Source of the DNA: Phycisphaerae bacterium
GTDB taxonomy: Bacteria; Planctomycetota; Phycisphaerae; JAJVII01
DNA length: 64,000 bases
NCBI GenBank assembly: GCA_022072085.1
Contig: JAJVII010000011.1
Span: 1-64,000 of the forward strand
Direction: 5' to 3'
Both the position numbers and the translations under genes were made by a program. The notes under the pieces are model-generated. The model was not told the origin of the DNA. It made no database searches and was given only the letters and a program-made list of their open reading frames with translations. Below, one piece after another: positions 24,635 to 33,865 of this stretch (within the stretch, counting starts at the first letter, position 1; each line of letters opens with the position of its first letter).

Positions 24635-27600
24635 AGATGATCGAGCAATCCATCCGTTACCCCGTCACCGTGATCGTCGGGGTCATCCTGGGCGTGATGT
24701 TCGGCGCCCTGGCGATGCGCGACATCCCCAAGCAGCTCACGCCGTCGGTGGATCGTCCGCAGATCCAGGTGAACACCAACTACCCCGGGGCCAACCCCGA
24801 GACCGTCGAGCAGGAAATCACCAACAAGCTGGAAGAGGTGCTGCGCTCGGTCGAGGGGCTGCGCGAAATGACCAGCAGCTCCAGCGAAGGCCGCAGCCAG
24901 ATCACGCTGGAGTTCGACTGGGGCGTCGACAAGGACGCTGCCCGCGTGGATGTCAGCGAGAAGCTCCGCCGCGTGACCGACCTGCCCGACCTGGCCGACG
25001 AGCCCGAGGTCGTCGCCGGCAGCGGAGAAGAGAGCGACGCGGTGGCCTGGCTGATCATGACCGGCCCGCGGGGTCCGGCGGCGCTATACGAGTTGGCCGA
25101 CGACGTCGTCAAGCCGCGGCTGGAGCGGGTGGACGGCGTTTCGCAAGTCCGCATCTTCGGCGGGCGCGAGAAGGAGATGCACGTCTACATCGACCCGACG
25201 CGGCTGTCGACGTTCGGCGTGACGGTGCAGCAGGTGGCCGCTGCGCTGCGCGATCAGAACCGCAACGTCCGGGCCGGCACGATCGAGCAGGATCGCTCGC
25301 GGCTGTCGGTGCGGACGATGGGCGAGTACACCACGCCCGCGGAGATTCTCGACACCTTCGTCGCCTGGCACGGCGACTCACCGGTGCGGGTGCGCGACCT
25401 GGTGGCCAATTCCGATGTGACCGATCCGCAGTGCGACGTCCGGTTCGGCTTTGGCCCGCGCGACGTGGTCGTGCGGCAGACCTCGACGGGCAACGGCACG
25501 CGTCCGCCGGCCAGCGCCCCGTCGCTGGCGATGCCGGTGACCCGCCAGACCGGCGCCAACGTGCTCAGCGTGCTGGAGGGCGTGCGGGCGGGCATCAAGC
25601 AACTCAACGATCAGCTTGCCCCCCAGGGAGTGCACGTCGAACTGGCCTACGACCAGAGCGTCTACATCAACGAGGCCATCGACCTCGTGCAGAACAACGT
25701 GATCATCGGCGGCCTGCTGGCGATCGCCGTGCTGCTGCTGTTCCTGCGGTCGGGGACCAGCACGCTGGTGATTTCGTTTGCGATCCCGATCTCCCTGATC
25801 GCGACGTTCGTCGTGCTCCGCTGGCTGGGACGGTCGGTGAACATCATCTCGCTGGCCGGCCTGGCATTCGCCAGCGGCATGGTCGTCGATAACGCGATCG
25901 TCGTGCTGGAGAACATCTACCGCCACCGCCAGATGGGCAAGCCGCGCGTCCAGGCGGCCTTCGACGGCACGCGTGAGGTCTGGGGCGCGGTCTTCGCCTC
26001 GACGATGACCACGCTGGCTGTCTTCATCCCCGTCGTCTTCATTCAGCAGGAGGTCGGCCAGCTCTTCGAGGACATCGCGATCACGATCTCCACCACGGTC
26101 GCCATCTCGCTGATCGTCTCGATCACCGTGATTCCGATGCTCTCCAGCAAGATGCTCCGCGGCCAGGGCCCGCACGGGCACAGGGGCTTCCACAGGCTCG
26201 TGGACGACCTGTTCGGCCTGGCCCCGCTGATGGATCACCACACACGCTGGTTCTCGCGGATGATCCGCCACCTGCTGGACAGTTGGACCGCCCGCATCGC
26301 GATCACCGTCTCGATGGTCTTCGCGACGGTCGTGTTCATCTACCTGCTGATGCCCAAGATGGAGTATCTGCCCAACGGCAACCAGAACCTCGCGTTCGGG
26401 TTCGTCGTCGCCCCGCCGGGCACGGGCCTGGACGAACGCGAGCGGATGGCCAAGCGCATCGAGGCCAGACTGTTCCGCCCGCTCAACCCCGACGCCTACG
26501 CCGACCCGGTGACGGCCGATGTCAAGCCGGTCCAGGACGGCGACACGATCGAGCGGATGTTCATCGTGAACATCCCCTCCATCACGTTCATGGGCGGCCT
26601 GGCCCGCACGCCCGGCGAGGTCCCGGCGATGGTCTCGGCGATGCAGAACGCCGTCAGCGGCGGGGAGGCCTTCGGCACGTTTGGCTTCGTGCAGCAGCGG
26701 TCGATCTTCCAGCGCGGGCCCGGCGGCGGGCGCAACGTCGAGCTGCGCGTCTCGGCTCAGCGGGCGACCATCGAGGAACTCAACGCGTGGGCGCAGCGGT
26801 TGGCTGTGCAGCTCAAGGACCCGCTCACCAAGCTCGTGGACGAATACGTGAAGGATCCGGTGGACAAGGCCCGGGCCATGCAGACAATCAGCCGGGCCCG
26901 AGTGGACCCCATCCTCGGCGGCACGGAGTTCCAAGTCTGGCTGGACCGGGCGCGGGCGAGCAAGCAGGGCCTGACCGCCGCCGGCGTCGGCGCGGACGTC
27001 AGCGCTCTGGTCGACGGGCTCAAGGCCGACGAGTTCAACGACAAGGGCAAGAAGATCGACCTGATGATTCTGACCCACCCCGGCGGGGAGATCACCCCCA
27101 AGGAGGTCGCGCGGTCGAACCTGTACGCCTCTCGCCAGCCGATCAACATGGCCTCGGTCACGCACACCAGCGCCGCCATCAGCCAGACCTCGATCTCGCA
27201 TATCGAGCAGGCCCGGTCGTTCACCATCCAGCAGAACATCCCTGACCAGATCCCGCTGGAGGACGCGGTCGATGTGATCGAGAAGCAGGTCATGGAGCCG
27301 GCCCAGAAGGAACTGCCCCCCGGCATCACGCTGACGCTGGGCCGATCCGCCGACGACCTGACCGAGGCCAAGACGGCCCTGAGCAGCAGCTTCCTGCTTG
27401 CCATCATCATCACCTACCTGCTGATGGCGGCCCTGTTCCAGAGCTTCTTCTACCCGCTGGTCATCATGTTCAGCGTGCCGCTGGCGGCGGTCGGCGGGCT
27501 GCTGGGGCTGTGGCTGGTCAACCTGCTGATCAACGCCAAGCTGCTTTCGGGCCAGCTCGTCCAGCTCGACTCGCTGGCCATGCTGGGCTTCATCATCCTC

Positions 27601-27978
27601 ATCGGCATCGTCGTGAACAACGCGATCCTGGTCGTGCACCAGTCGCTCAACTTCATGCGCGACGAGGGCCTGACGCCAAAGGACGCCATCGCCGAGTCGG
27701 TGCGGACGCGCATCAGGCCGATCTTCATGACCACGACGACATCGCTGTTCGGCATGGCCCCGCTGGTCATCGCTCCGGGCGCCGGCAGCGAACTCTATCG
27801 GCCGATGGGCGCGGTGATCCTCTTCGGCCTGCTGGTCAGCACCTTCTTCACGCTGCTGCTGGTGCCGGTGGTCTTCTCGATGGGCATCGAGATCAAGGCC
27901 GGCCTGGCCCGCCTGTTCGGCGTCAAGGCGGCTGTCGTCACCGGTCCGACCGAGGTGACGGTTCAGAGCGGCAACTGA
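24631..27978 (+). CDS. RND efflux pump permease (AcrB/HAE1 family)
   Basis: Proton-driven trimeric exporter. The 1115-residue protein begins MKMIEQSIRYPVTVIVGV, a typical first transmembrane helix, then the porter domain with PGANPETVEQEITNKLEEVL. The second helix block (about 360-520) includes GMVVDNAIVVLENIYRH, the conserved Asp-bearing motif of helix 4, and the second half repeats the pattern (GIVVNNAILVVHQS, about 990-1005). It has 12 predicted helices in two sets of six separated by large periplasmic loops. The substrate is unknown. An outer-membrane factor (TolC) is not in the window. The ATGA overlap with the adaptor indicates a single transcription unit. Confidence 0.95.
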   Translation: MKMIEQSIRYPVTVIVGVILGVMFGALAMRDIPKQLTPSVDRPQIQVNTNYPGANPETVEQEITNKLEEVLRSVEGLREMTSSSSEGRSQITLEFDWGVDKDAARVDVSEKLRRVTDLPDLADEPEVVAGSGEESDAVAWLIMTGPRGPAALYELADDVVKPRLERVDGVSQVRIFGGREKEMHVYIDPTRLSTFGVTVQQVAAALRDQNRNVRAGTIEQDRSRLSVRTMGEYTTPAEILDTFVAWHGDSPVRVRDLVANSDVTDPQCDVRFGFGPRDVVVRQTSTGNGTRPPASAPSLAMPVTRQTGANVLSVLEGVRAGIKQLNDQLAPQGVHVELAYDQSVYINEAIDLVQNNVIIGGLLAIAVLLLFLRSGTSTLVISFAIPISLIATFVVLRWLGRSVNIISLAGLAFASGMVVDNAIVVLENIYRHRQMGKPRVQAAFDGTREVWGAVFASTMTTLAVFIPVVFIQQEVGQLFEDIAITISTTVAISLIVSITVIPMLSSKMLRGQGPHGHRGFHRLVDDLFGLAPLMDHHTRWFSRMIRHLLDSWTARIAITVSMVFATVVFIYLLMPKMEYLPNGNQNLAFGFVVAPPGTGLDERERMAKRIEARLFRPLNPDAYADPVTADVKPVQDGDTIERMFIVNIPSITFMGGLARTPGEVPAMVSAMQNAVSGGEAFGTFGFVQQRSIFQRGPGGGRNVELRVSAQRATIEELNAWAQRLAVQLKDPLTKLVDEYVKDPVDKARAMQTISRARVDPILGGTEFQVWLDRARASKQGLTAAGVGADVSALVDGLKADEFNDKGKKIDLMILTHPGGEITPKEVARSNLYASRQPINMASVTHTSAAISQTSISHIEQARSFTIQQNIPDQIPLEDAVDVIEKQVMEPAQKELPPGITLTLGRSADDLTEAKTALSSSFLLAIIITYLLMAALFQSFFYPLVIMFSVPLAAVGGLLGLWLVNLLINAKLLSGQLVQLDSLAMLGFIILIGIVVNNAILVVHQSLNFMRDEGLTPKDAIAESVRTRIRPIFMTTTTSLFGMAPLVIAPGAGSELYRPMGAVILFGLLVSTFFTLLLVPVVFSMGIEIKAGLARLFGVKAAVVTGPTEVTVQSGN

Positions 27979-27997
27979 ATCCAGTATGAGGAATGTT

Positions 27998-28195
27998 TGC
28001 CACAGAGGCACAGAGACGCTGAGAAGAAGAAAAAGCATCCGCAGATTACGCAGATGGCGCAGATTCGGGATTGAAGAAAGACAGGAAAGAAGAACCGCGA
28101 ACGCGCACGAATAGACACGAATAGGGAAGCGAGTGAAACGACTCTCCTCCGATTCGCGTCAATTCGTGTTCATTCGCGGTTCTCCTGTCTGTGCC
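27998..28195. repeat. Composite short-period repeats: CACAGAG, CGCAGATTA and CRCGAATNNN arrays
   Basis: The convergent gap between the RND pump and the transglutaminase-like gene holds three array types. CACAGAGG/CACAGAGA lies at about 28001-28020 (8-bp period). CGCAGATTA-type units lie at about 28040-28066 (9-bp period). An inverted pair of CGCGAATNNN/CACGAATNNN arms lies at about 28097-28126 and 28155-28185 (10-bp period), able to form a hairpin. No gene or T-rich terminator seen. Confidence 0.8.
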
Positions 28196-28208
28196 TCAGG
28201 ACTCTTCC

Positions 28209-30176
28209 TCACTTCACCGGCGTCATGGTGATGCTCTCTAGCTGCACCGCGTCGCCGCCGCAAGTCAGGTCGAAGCTGGCGGGGAACTTGTCGGCCACCA
28301 GCGAATGCGACTTATCGGCGCTCTTGCCGCCGGCCGTTTCAGTCCAGGCGACGTCAACTTTCAGCTTCGCGCCCTCGGGCTGGGGCAGGGCGTAGTAGCC
28401 GTAGAGTCGGATGGCCTCGATGGTGGCCGCCTGCTTGCCGGGCTTGTGCTCGCTGTCGCCACGGATGGTGTAGCGGAACAGGGCCTCGCGGGTCTTGACG
28501 CCCGCGGGCACGTCGGCCCGCACGTCCTCCTCGAACTGCGTGTTCTGCGGGTTCTCGTTCTTCTCCAGCTTGAACGCCTGCGTCCAGGTCTTCCCGCCGT
28601 CGAAGGAGTATTCCCCGGCGATCATCGGCAGCTCGCCGCGGGACGTCGAGAGCTGCCCGCCCATGCTGATCGCCTTCAGATCAGCCGGGGCGGTCAGCTT
28701 GTAGACCACCGTCGCCGGCACGTCGCGCTTCTCCGCCGTCAGCGACTTGTTCACGTTCAGCCCGGAGCTTTCGACGATGTAGCGTTCCTTGGCGGCCTTG
28801 TCGCCGCGGAGCAGCAGTTGGACCACGCCTTCATCAGGCCCGCGTGATACGGTGACGACGTTCTTGCCCGGATGCAGCCGTGGCAGGGAGAGCTGGGCGA
28901 CTTGGAAGGTGTTCTCGAAATGGATGCCGGCAAGAGACCCGGCGCAGGTGACGCGGATCAGGTATTCGTACTTGCCAGCCACCTGCTCGGTCAGGGGATA
29001 GTTGAAGACCTCCGCCCCCTGGTGGCTCGTGGGACCCGGCTGGAGCTTGGGCTCAGCCCACGCGTGCCCGCCATCCGTCGAAACCTCGACCTTCAACTCG
29101 CCAGCAGCAAACGGGCCTGTGAACCCGAAGTTGGCTTCCACCAGCACCCACGGACAGCTGACGCGGAAGACTGCCACGAGGGGCTTGTTGGGATCGATTG
29201 GCGAAAGTCGGCCGGTCGGACTCAGGCTGGCATCGCTCACCAGCTTGACGTTGTTCGAGCCGGACCAGAGCAGGTCCTCCGCCCGGGTGGCGTTGATCGG
29301 CGGCTCCCAGTTCAGCGTGCCGTTGCCGTAGGTCAGCTTGTTGTCGTAGCTGGCGGGGCCCTTGTCCAGCCTAGTCTCGACGACGGGCCCGTCGGCGACC
29401 GCGGCGTTCTTCCAGGTCATGTCCTTGGGCAGCTTGTCGAAGTGGAACCACTTGCCCTCGTTGGCGTAGTTCAGCGTCAGCGTTTCGCCCGGGCGAAGGT
29501 CCAGGAACATCGGATGGCCGGCCACCGCACGCTTGTTGTAGCGGTAGTTGTCGCGGCGGGAGGTGTAGAGCGAGACCATCGTGGCCGGCCGACCCCAGGG
29601 GATCAGCGGGGCGCAGGAGAAGTCCGGCGCGCCGAAGGGGTAGTAGGGGTCGCTCTTGCCGCCGGGCGGGTCGGTGAGCAGCTTGGGGTCGGCTGCCAGT
29701 TCCTCGACCGAGGCGATCTGGCCGTCGGCCTTTCGGCCAAAGCCGCGGGCGTCGGCGTCGAGCATGTGCCAGGCGCCGCCGTAGTAGACCTCGGGGATCG
29801 AATGGCCGGTGATCGTCCATGAGCGTGTCTTGAGCCCGCAGGCCTCCCACAGGTCGGTCAGCACCGGCGCGTTGCCGAAGCAGGGGCTGAAGCCGTAGCT
29901 GTTGATGGCCTTGGCGAAGTCGCGGACCGGCTCGGGGCTGGAATCCTCGTAGGGCGGGAACCAGTGGTAGAAGTGGTCTAGCATGAACCGCCAGCAGGCG
30001 ACGGCCTTCTGCTCGTCGGTCATGCCGGGCTTGGTGATCTGCCGGACGACTTCGGCTGCCGACGAGCAGTCGATGGAACTGTCGGTGGTGACCCGCGGGT
30101 TGACGATGGCCACCTGGGCGATGGCCGGGGGGGCAAAGAGGGCAACGACGAGAAAGGCGGGAAGGAATCGGCGCAT
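28209..30176 (-). CDS. Secreted protein with transglutaminase-like N-terminal domain
   Basis: A 655-residue exported protein; the signal peptide ends near PAIAQ (residue 21) and AAGGAG precedes the ATG. The first third looks like a transglutaminase-like cysteine fold: C99 in FSPCFGNA, H125 in GHSIPEVYY and D140 in WHMLDADA, in the order of a Cys-His-Asp triad (inferred from spacing, not tested). The rest is beta-rich (residues about 200-650), with repeated STDGG, WTQAF and FRYTIRGDSE segments typical of Ig/jelly-roll modules and a late SFDLTCGGDAVQLESITM. An acyl- or peptide-bond chemistry on a surface polymer is conceivable. I do not recognise a named family. Confidence 0.55.
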   Translation of the reverse strand: MRRFLPAFLVVALFAPPAIAQVAIVNPRVTTDSSIDCSSAAEVVRQITKPGMTDEQKAVACWRFMLDHFYHWFPPYEDSSPEPVRDFAKAINSYGFSPCFGNAPVLTDLWEACGLKTRSWTITGHSIPEVYYGGAWHMLDADARGFGRKADGQIASVEELAADPKLLTDPPGGKSDPYYPFGAPDFSCAPLIPWGRPATMVSLYTSRRDNYRYNKRAVAGHPMFLDLRPGETLTLNYANEGKWFHFDKLPKDMTWKNAAVADGPVVETRLDKGPASYDNKLTYGNGTLNWEPPINATRAEDLLWSGSNNVKLVSDASLSPTGRLSPIDPNKPLVAVFRVSCPWVLVEANFGFTGPFAAGELKVEVSTDGGHAWAEPKLQPGPTSHQGAEVFNYPLTEQVAGKYEYLIRVTCAGSLAGIHFENTFQVAQLSLPRLHPGKNVVTVSRGPDEGVVQLLLRGDKAAKERYIVESSGLNVNKSLTAEKRDVPATVVYKLTAPADLKAISMGGQLSTSRGELPMIAGEYSFDGGKTWTQAFKLEKNENPQNTQFEEDVRADVPAGVKTREALFRYTIRGDSEHKPGKQAATIEAIRLYGYYALPQPEGAKLKVDVAWTETAGGKSADKSHSLVADKFPASFDLTCGGDAVQLESITMTPVK

Positions 30177-30275
30177 AGCATGCTCCTTGATGTTGAGGCC
30201 ATCATTCTATCAGACACGCCAATCCGTGCGAGGGGGATTGGTCGAACAGGCTCGGGGATGCGCACCGGCGGCGGG

Positions 30276-31088
30276 CTACATGAACCACTTGCCTTCGTTG
30301 TGGACGGCGTCGCCGAAGCGGCGCATGAAATCCATGTCGTCGTCGGCCAGCGGGCCCTGGCGGACAGCCGCCAGGTTGGCCTGGAGGTGCTCCATGTTCG
30401 ATGGGGCGGTCAGGCAGACGTCCACTTGCGGATTGCTCAGCACGAAGCGATAGCACTCGCCGGCGGTGGGAACGCGGCCGTCGTCCGGCCAGCCTTTGGG
30501 GGCGACCAACAGTTTGCGCCAGCGGGTGGCGGTGTAGCTGACCAGGCCGACGTTGTGGGCCGCCAGGTGGGGAAAGACGTCCGTCTCCGCGCCGCGGTGT
30601 GCGGCGTTGTAGCGGACCATCAGGGCGTCCAACTCGCCGTCGGCGGCGAGGCGACCGGCGAATTTGCGGTCGTGGCAGGAAATCGCGACGGCCTTGACCT
30701 TGTCAGAGGTGCGGATTTCGGCGAGCTGCCGGCGGGCCATTGGCGTGAAGTGCGAAGGCTTCATCACGCCAAGGAACTGGAATACGTCGATGTAATCGGT
30801 GCGAAGCTGCCGCAGCCGCCGGGCCAGCGCCTTGTGCAGGTTCTGCCCCCAGAGAAGGTAGTTGTAGCCGCCGGTGGCGATAACGAACCGCTCGCGCTCC
30901 CGGCCGATCGCGTCGCGCAGGGTGCGGATCGTCTGGCCGTCGAAACCGTACATGAAGAAGTAGTTGAGCCCTTCGTCGATCGCGCGGAAGAGGGTCTCCT
31001 TGCCCGGTCGATAGGTCCCGGACATGCCCAGCCGGAAGACCTTCAGGCCTGTCGCCCCCAGTGTGGTGCGGAGGAAATCCTCGCTCAT
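30276..31088 (-). CDS. Aldo/keto-reductase-like protein with degenerate active site
   Basis: A 270-residue TIM-barrel protein. Family signatures are RTDYIDVFQFLG (usually RLxxDYIDLYQIH) and SDKVKAVAISCHD (usually GKVRAIGVSNH), and AIDEGLNYFF matches the beta-alpha loop. The usual tetrad residues are not where expected: the Asp before the YG tyrosine is absent (LNYFFMYG), the catalytic Lys after the third strand is a Gly (FVIATGGY), and the His after DYID is a Leu (QFLG). So it is probably not a normal reductase. The start MSEDFLRTT is 25 bp after moxR. It could be a pseudoenzyme or use other chemistry. Confidence 0.68.
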   Translation of the reverse strand: MSEDFLRTTLGATGLKVFRLGMSGTYRPGKETLFRAIDEGLNYFFMYGFDGQTIRTLRDAIGRERERFVIATGGYNYLLWGQNLHKALARRLRQLRTDYIDVFQFLGVMKPSHFTPMARRQLAEIRTSDKVKAVAISCHDRKFAGRLAADGELDALMVRYNAAHRGAETDVFPHLAAHNVGLVSYTATRWRKLLVAPKGWPDDGRVPTAGECYRFVLSNPQVDVCLTAPSNMEHLQANLAAVRQGPLADDDMDFMRRFGDAVHNEGKWFM

Positions 31089-31113
31089 GTTGCGCCCCAG
31101 CCGCTCCGGCGGT

Positions 31114-32142
31114 TCACTGCGCCGCGTAGTCCTTGACCGAGGGCTCGGGGACCGCGCCCAGCAGCTTCTCGACCAGGGCGTCGGCGTCCAGGCCCTCGGC
31201 GTCGGCGTTGAAGTTGGTGAACAGGCGGTGCCGCAGCACCGGGGCGGCGATGGCCCGCACATCGTCGCAGCTCACGTTGTATCGGCCGCGGAAGACCGCC
31301 CGGGCCTTGGCCCCGAGGATCAGGAACTGCGCCGCCCGCGGACCCGCGCCCCAGCTCAGGTATTCCTGAACGAACGGTGGCACATTGGGCTCCTTCGGAC
31401 GGCTGGCCCGGACCAGCTCGACGGCGTAATCGACGACGTGGTCGGAGACGGGGATGCGGCGGACGATCCGCTGAATCTTGGCGATGTCCTCGCCGCTGAG
31501 CACGCCGCCCGGCTCGCTCTTGAGGTCGGTCGTCGTCGTCTTGACGATCAGCCGTTCCTCTTCCTTCTTGGGGTAGTTCACGTTGACCATAAACATGAAG
31601 CGGTCGAGCTGGGCCTCGGGCAGGGGGTAAGTCCCCTCCTGCTCGATGGGGTTCTGCGTCGCCAGCACGAAGAAGGGCGGCTCGAGGTCGTAGGTCTGGC
31701 CGCCGGCGGTGACCTGGTGCTCCTGCATCGCCTGGAGCAGGGCAGCCTGCGTCTTGGGAGGCGTGCGGTTTATCTCGTCAGCCAGCAGCACGTTGCAGAA
31801 GACCGGACCCTTGACGAAGCGGAAGACGCGTTTGCCGCTGGTGCGGTCCTCCTCGATGATGTCCGTGCCGGTGATGTCCGACGGCATCAGGTCGGGTGTG
31901 AACTGAATGCGGTTGAACTTGAGTTTGAGGACCTTGGCGACGGTAGAGATCAGGAGTGTCTTGGCCAGGCCCGGCACGCCGACCAGCAGGCAGTGCCCGC
32001 GCGAGAATAGGGCGGTCAGCAGCAGCTCGATGACCTCGTCCTGGCCGATGATGACCTTGTGAACCTCGTCCAGCATGAGCTGGCGGGCCTTGCCCAGTTG
32101 CTCGATGATCTTCAGTTCGCTGCCGGCCTGTGCCTGGGTCAT
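31114..32142 (-). CDS. MoxR family AAA+ ATPase
   Basis: Cytoplasmic AAA+ chaperone-like ATPase. Walker A is GVPGLAKT (the MoxR form), Walker B is [21 protein letters not shown], sensor I is [23 protein letters not shown], and the arginine-finger region follows. At 342 residues the length is normal. MoxR proteins usually sit beside DUF58 and von Willebrand A genes and act on metal-dependent protein complexes; here those partners are absent. The gene downstream is an aldo/keto-reductase-like protein with an impaired site and the one upstream is a DUF4159 protein across a repeat hairpin. In several planctomycetes DUF4159 proteins accompany MoxR, so a functional link is plausible. Confidence 0.93.
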   Translation of the reverse strand: MTQAQAGSELKIIEQLGKARQLMLDEVHKVIIGQDEVIELLLTALFSRGHCLLVGVPGLAKTLLISTVAKVLKLKFNRIQFTPDLMPSDITGTDIIEEDRTSGKRVFRFVKGPVFCNVLLADEINRTPPKTQAALLQAMQEHQVTAGGQTYDLEPPFFVLATQNPIEQEGTYPLPEAQLDRFMFMVNVNYPKKEEERLIVKTTTTDLKSEPGGVLSGEDIAKIQRIVRRIPVSDHVVDYAVELVRASRPKEPNVPPFVQEYLSWGAGPRAAQFLILGAKARAVFRGRYNVSCDDVRAIAAPVLRHRLFTNFNADAEGLDADALVEKLLGAVPEPSVKDYAAQ

Positions 32143-32165
32143 GGACTTGCCTCAAGAGAAGGATT

Positions 32166-32258
32166 AACACGAAGGGCCGCGAAGGCCGGACACGAAGGAC
32201 CGCGAAGGGGTCTATCCTTCAAGACGCAATGCCTTGCTTCGTGGCCCTTCGTGTTGAA
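32166..32258. repeat. Inverted CRCGAAGG arrays upstream of moxR
   Basis: The left arm (32166-32210) consists of CACGAAGG/CGCGAAGG units about 10-13 bp apart. The right arm (32233-32258) is the complementary GGCCCTTCGTGTT. It fills most of the 130-bp spacer between the DUF4159 gene and moxR. It is similar in design to the other short-period hairpins but with a different motif. Confidence 0.78.
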
Positions 32259-32272
32259 CTTGAACGTCCGAA

Positions 32273-33805
32273 TCAGTGTCCGGTCATCGCGTAGATGACG
32301 ATGTTGGCGCCCAGCTTGAAGGCGTCGGCGTTGGAGTAGCCCACGTCGTACGGGAAGTCGAGCTGCTCCCAGCCGTTGCTCAGGCTCAGGCGGCTGTAGA
32401 TGACGGCCGTTCGGCCGTTGATCGTCAACGTCTCGATCACCGGGCGGTCGAGGTCGGGATACTTCTTGGCGGCGATGTCCGTCAGCTTCACCTGGCCGAT
32501 GTTGAACAGGCTGGAGAAGATCGGGCTCTTGGGGTCTTTGACCAGCTCCAGCTTGGCCCCGGGGACGGCGGCCTTGACCGCCTGGCGGAAGGCGTAGTCG
32601 AACGAAGCCGACCCGATGGCTGCGTCGGCGAACAGCACGCCGCCGCTGCGGAGGTAGTTGCCGAGCTGCTTGGTCTCGCCCTCGGTGAGCTGGAAGTCGG
32701 TCAGCCCGGTCATGTAGAGGATCGGGTGCTTGAAGACGTCCACGTCGCCGAGTTGCACCGGCACGCGCTTGAACTGCACGTTCAGCGTCGAGTGGTCCTG
32801 GAGGAACTTGAGCAGATTGGGCAGGCCGTGCGGCGTCGGGTCCCAGTCGCCGTTGTGGACCACCTGGGCCAGCACGAGCTGGTCGCGTGTGGGGTCGTCC
32901 TTCTCGAAGTAGACCTTCTCGGTCGCGAAGCTGCGGGCGTACTCGAAGCCGGCCAACGCGTAGGTCAGCATGTTCGCGCCCAGCCGCACCGCGTCGCGCT
33001 GCTCATAGAGCTTGCCGCCCTCGATCGGCCGGGCGGCGGCGTCCCAGCCGGCCGACAGGTCGATGGGCGTGAACAGGACGGCCGTTCGGCTGCCGATGTT
33101 GATGCCGTAGACGCCCAGGTCGGCGCTGTCGAGCTTGAGCGCCTTGCTGCCGTCGCGGTAGCTCAGCGAGTCGATCTCGTGGAAGCAGTGGAACACGGGG
33201 TGGTCGCCGGGCAGCGGGCGGAAGGCGCGGTTGGGGAAGACCTCGTGCATCGCGGCCTTGACCGAGCGGTTGAACTCGTCGCGTCCGCAACTGCTGTCGA
33301 TGATCATCGTGCCGCCGTCCATGAGATACTGGCGAAGCTTGGCGCGGGTCTGCTCGTCGAAGCCGGGGAACTCCTTCCAGCCGGTGAAGTAGAGGATCGG
33401 CAGCTCCGCCGGGTCGTAGCTGAACCCGTCGAACCGCGTCTCGACGAAGCGGTAGCGGATCTTGAGCTGCTGGTTGGCCGCGTGCATCAGGGCCTCGATG
33501 TCCAGCGAGACCGAGGGGAAGACCGAGACGGCGGTGCGCTGGCCTTCGACCATCTCCCACTTGACCTGCCCGAACTTGATCTCGCCGACCAGGGCCGGCG
33601 GGCTGGGCTCGCGTTTGCGCTCGGTGCGGCGCAGGGGCGTCGCCGGCAGGGGCAGGGGCGGGAAGCTCTCGCCGCCGCTGATGCGCGACGGCTTGGCCCG
33701 CGGGGGCACTTTGGCCTTGGGGTTGTCGAAGTCGTCGGCCCGGACGAGGTGCAGCGTGCCCAGCGTCACGGCCGCCACGACGAGCGTGCAGATGAATAAG
33801 CGCAT
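32273..33805 (-). CDS. Exported protein with two tandem DUF4159 domains
   Basis: A 510-residue exported protein. MRLFICTLVVAAVTLGTLHLVRADD is a signal peptide, and GGAGAGG at 8 bp supports the start at 33805 over in-frame ATGs at 33811 and 33862. Two homologous halves follow (about residues 75-290 and 300-510): each contains a LYFTG/LYMTG strand, a GG-containing DGGTMIIDSSCG or SGGVLFADAAIG loop, and a P-x-HPVF or DPKSPIF motif. DUF4159 is related to class I glutamine amidotransferase-like folds; the function is not established. Halves of one protein differ at the G-x-D loop, so only one may be active. Confidence 0.75.
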   Translation of the reverse strand: MRLFICTLVVAAVTLGTLHLVRADDFDNPKAKVPPRAKPSRISGGESFPPLPLPATPLRRTERKREPSPPALVGEIKFGQVKWEMVEGQRTAVSVFPSVSLDIEALMHAANQQLKIRYRFVETRFDGFSYDPAELPILYFTGWKEFPGFDEQTRAKLRQYLMDGGTMIIDSSCGRDEFNRSVKAAMHEVFPNRAFRPLPGDHPVFHCFHEIDSLSYRDGSKALKLDSADLGVYGINIGSRTAVLFTPIDLSAGWDAAARPIEGGKLYEQRDAVRLGANMLTYALAGFEYARSFATEKVYFEKDDPTRDQLVLAQVVHNGDWDPTPHGLPNLLKFLQDHSTLNVQFKRVPVQLGDVDVFKHPILYMTGLTDFQLTEGETKQLGNYLRSGGVLFADAAIGSASFDYAFRQAVKAAVPGAKLELVKDPKSPIFSSLFNIGQVKLTDIAAKKYPDLDRPVIETLTINGRTAVIYSRLSLSNGWEQLDFPYDVGYSNADAFKLGANIVIYAMTGH

Positions 33806-33865
33806 GGCCATCCTCTCCGCGAAGTCCACGGAAATGAACCGGCGCGCGGCCAGACCGCCCACCGA

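Noticed and set aside
25378-28038. A long open frame opposite the RND pump
   Set aside because: Same artefact: no domain, low-complexity D/H/R composition, and the pump on the other strand is a full-length match.
30220-30241. CCAATCC...GGATTGG hairpin as intrinsic terminator
   Set aside because: There is no T-run after it on either strand. It may pair, but termination cannot be claimed.
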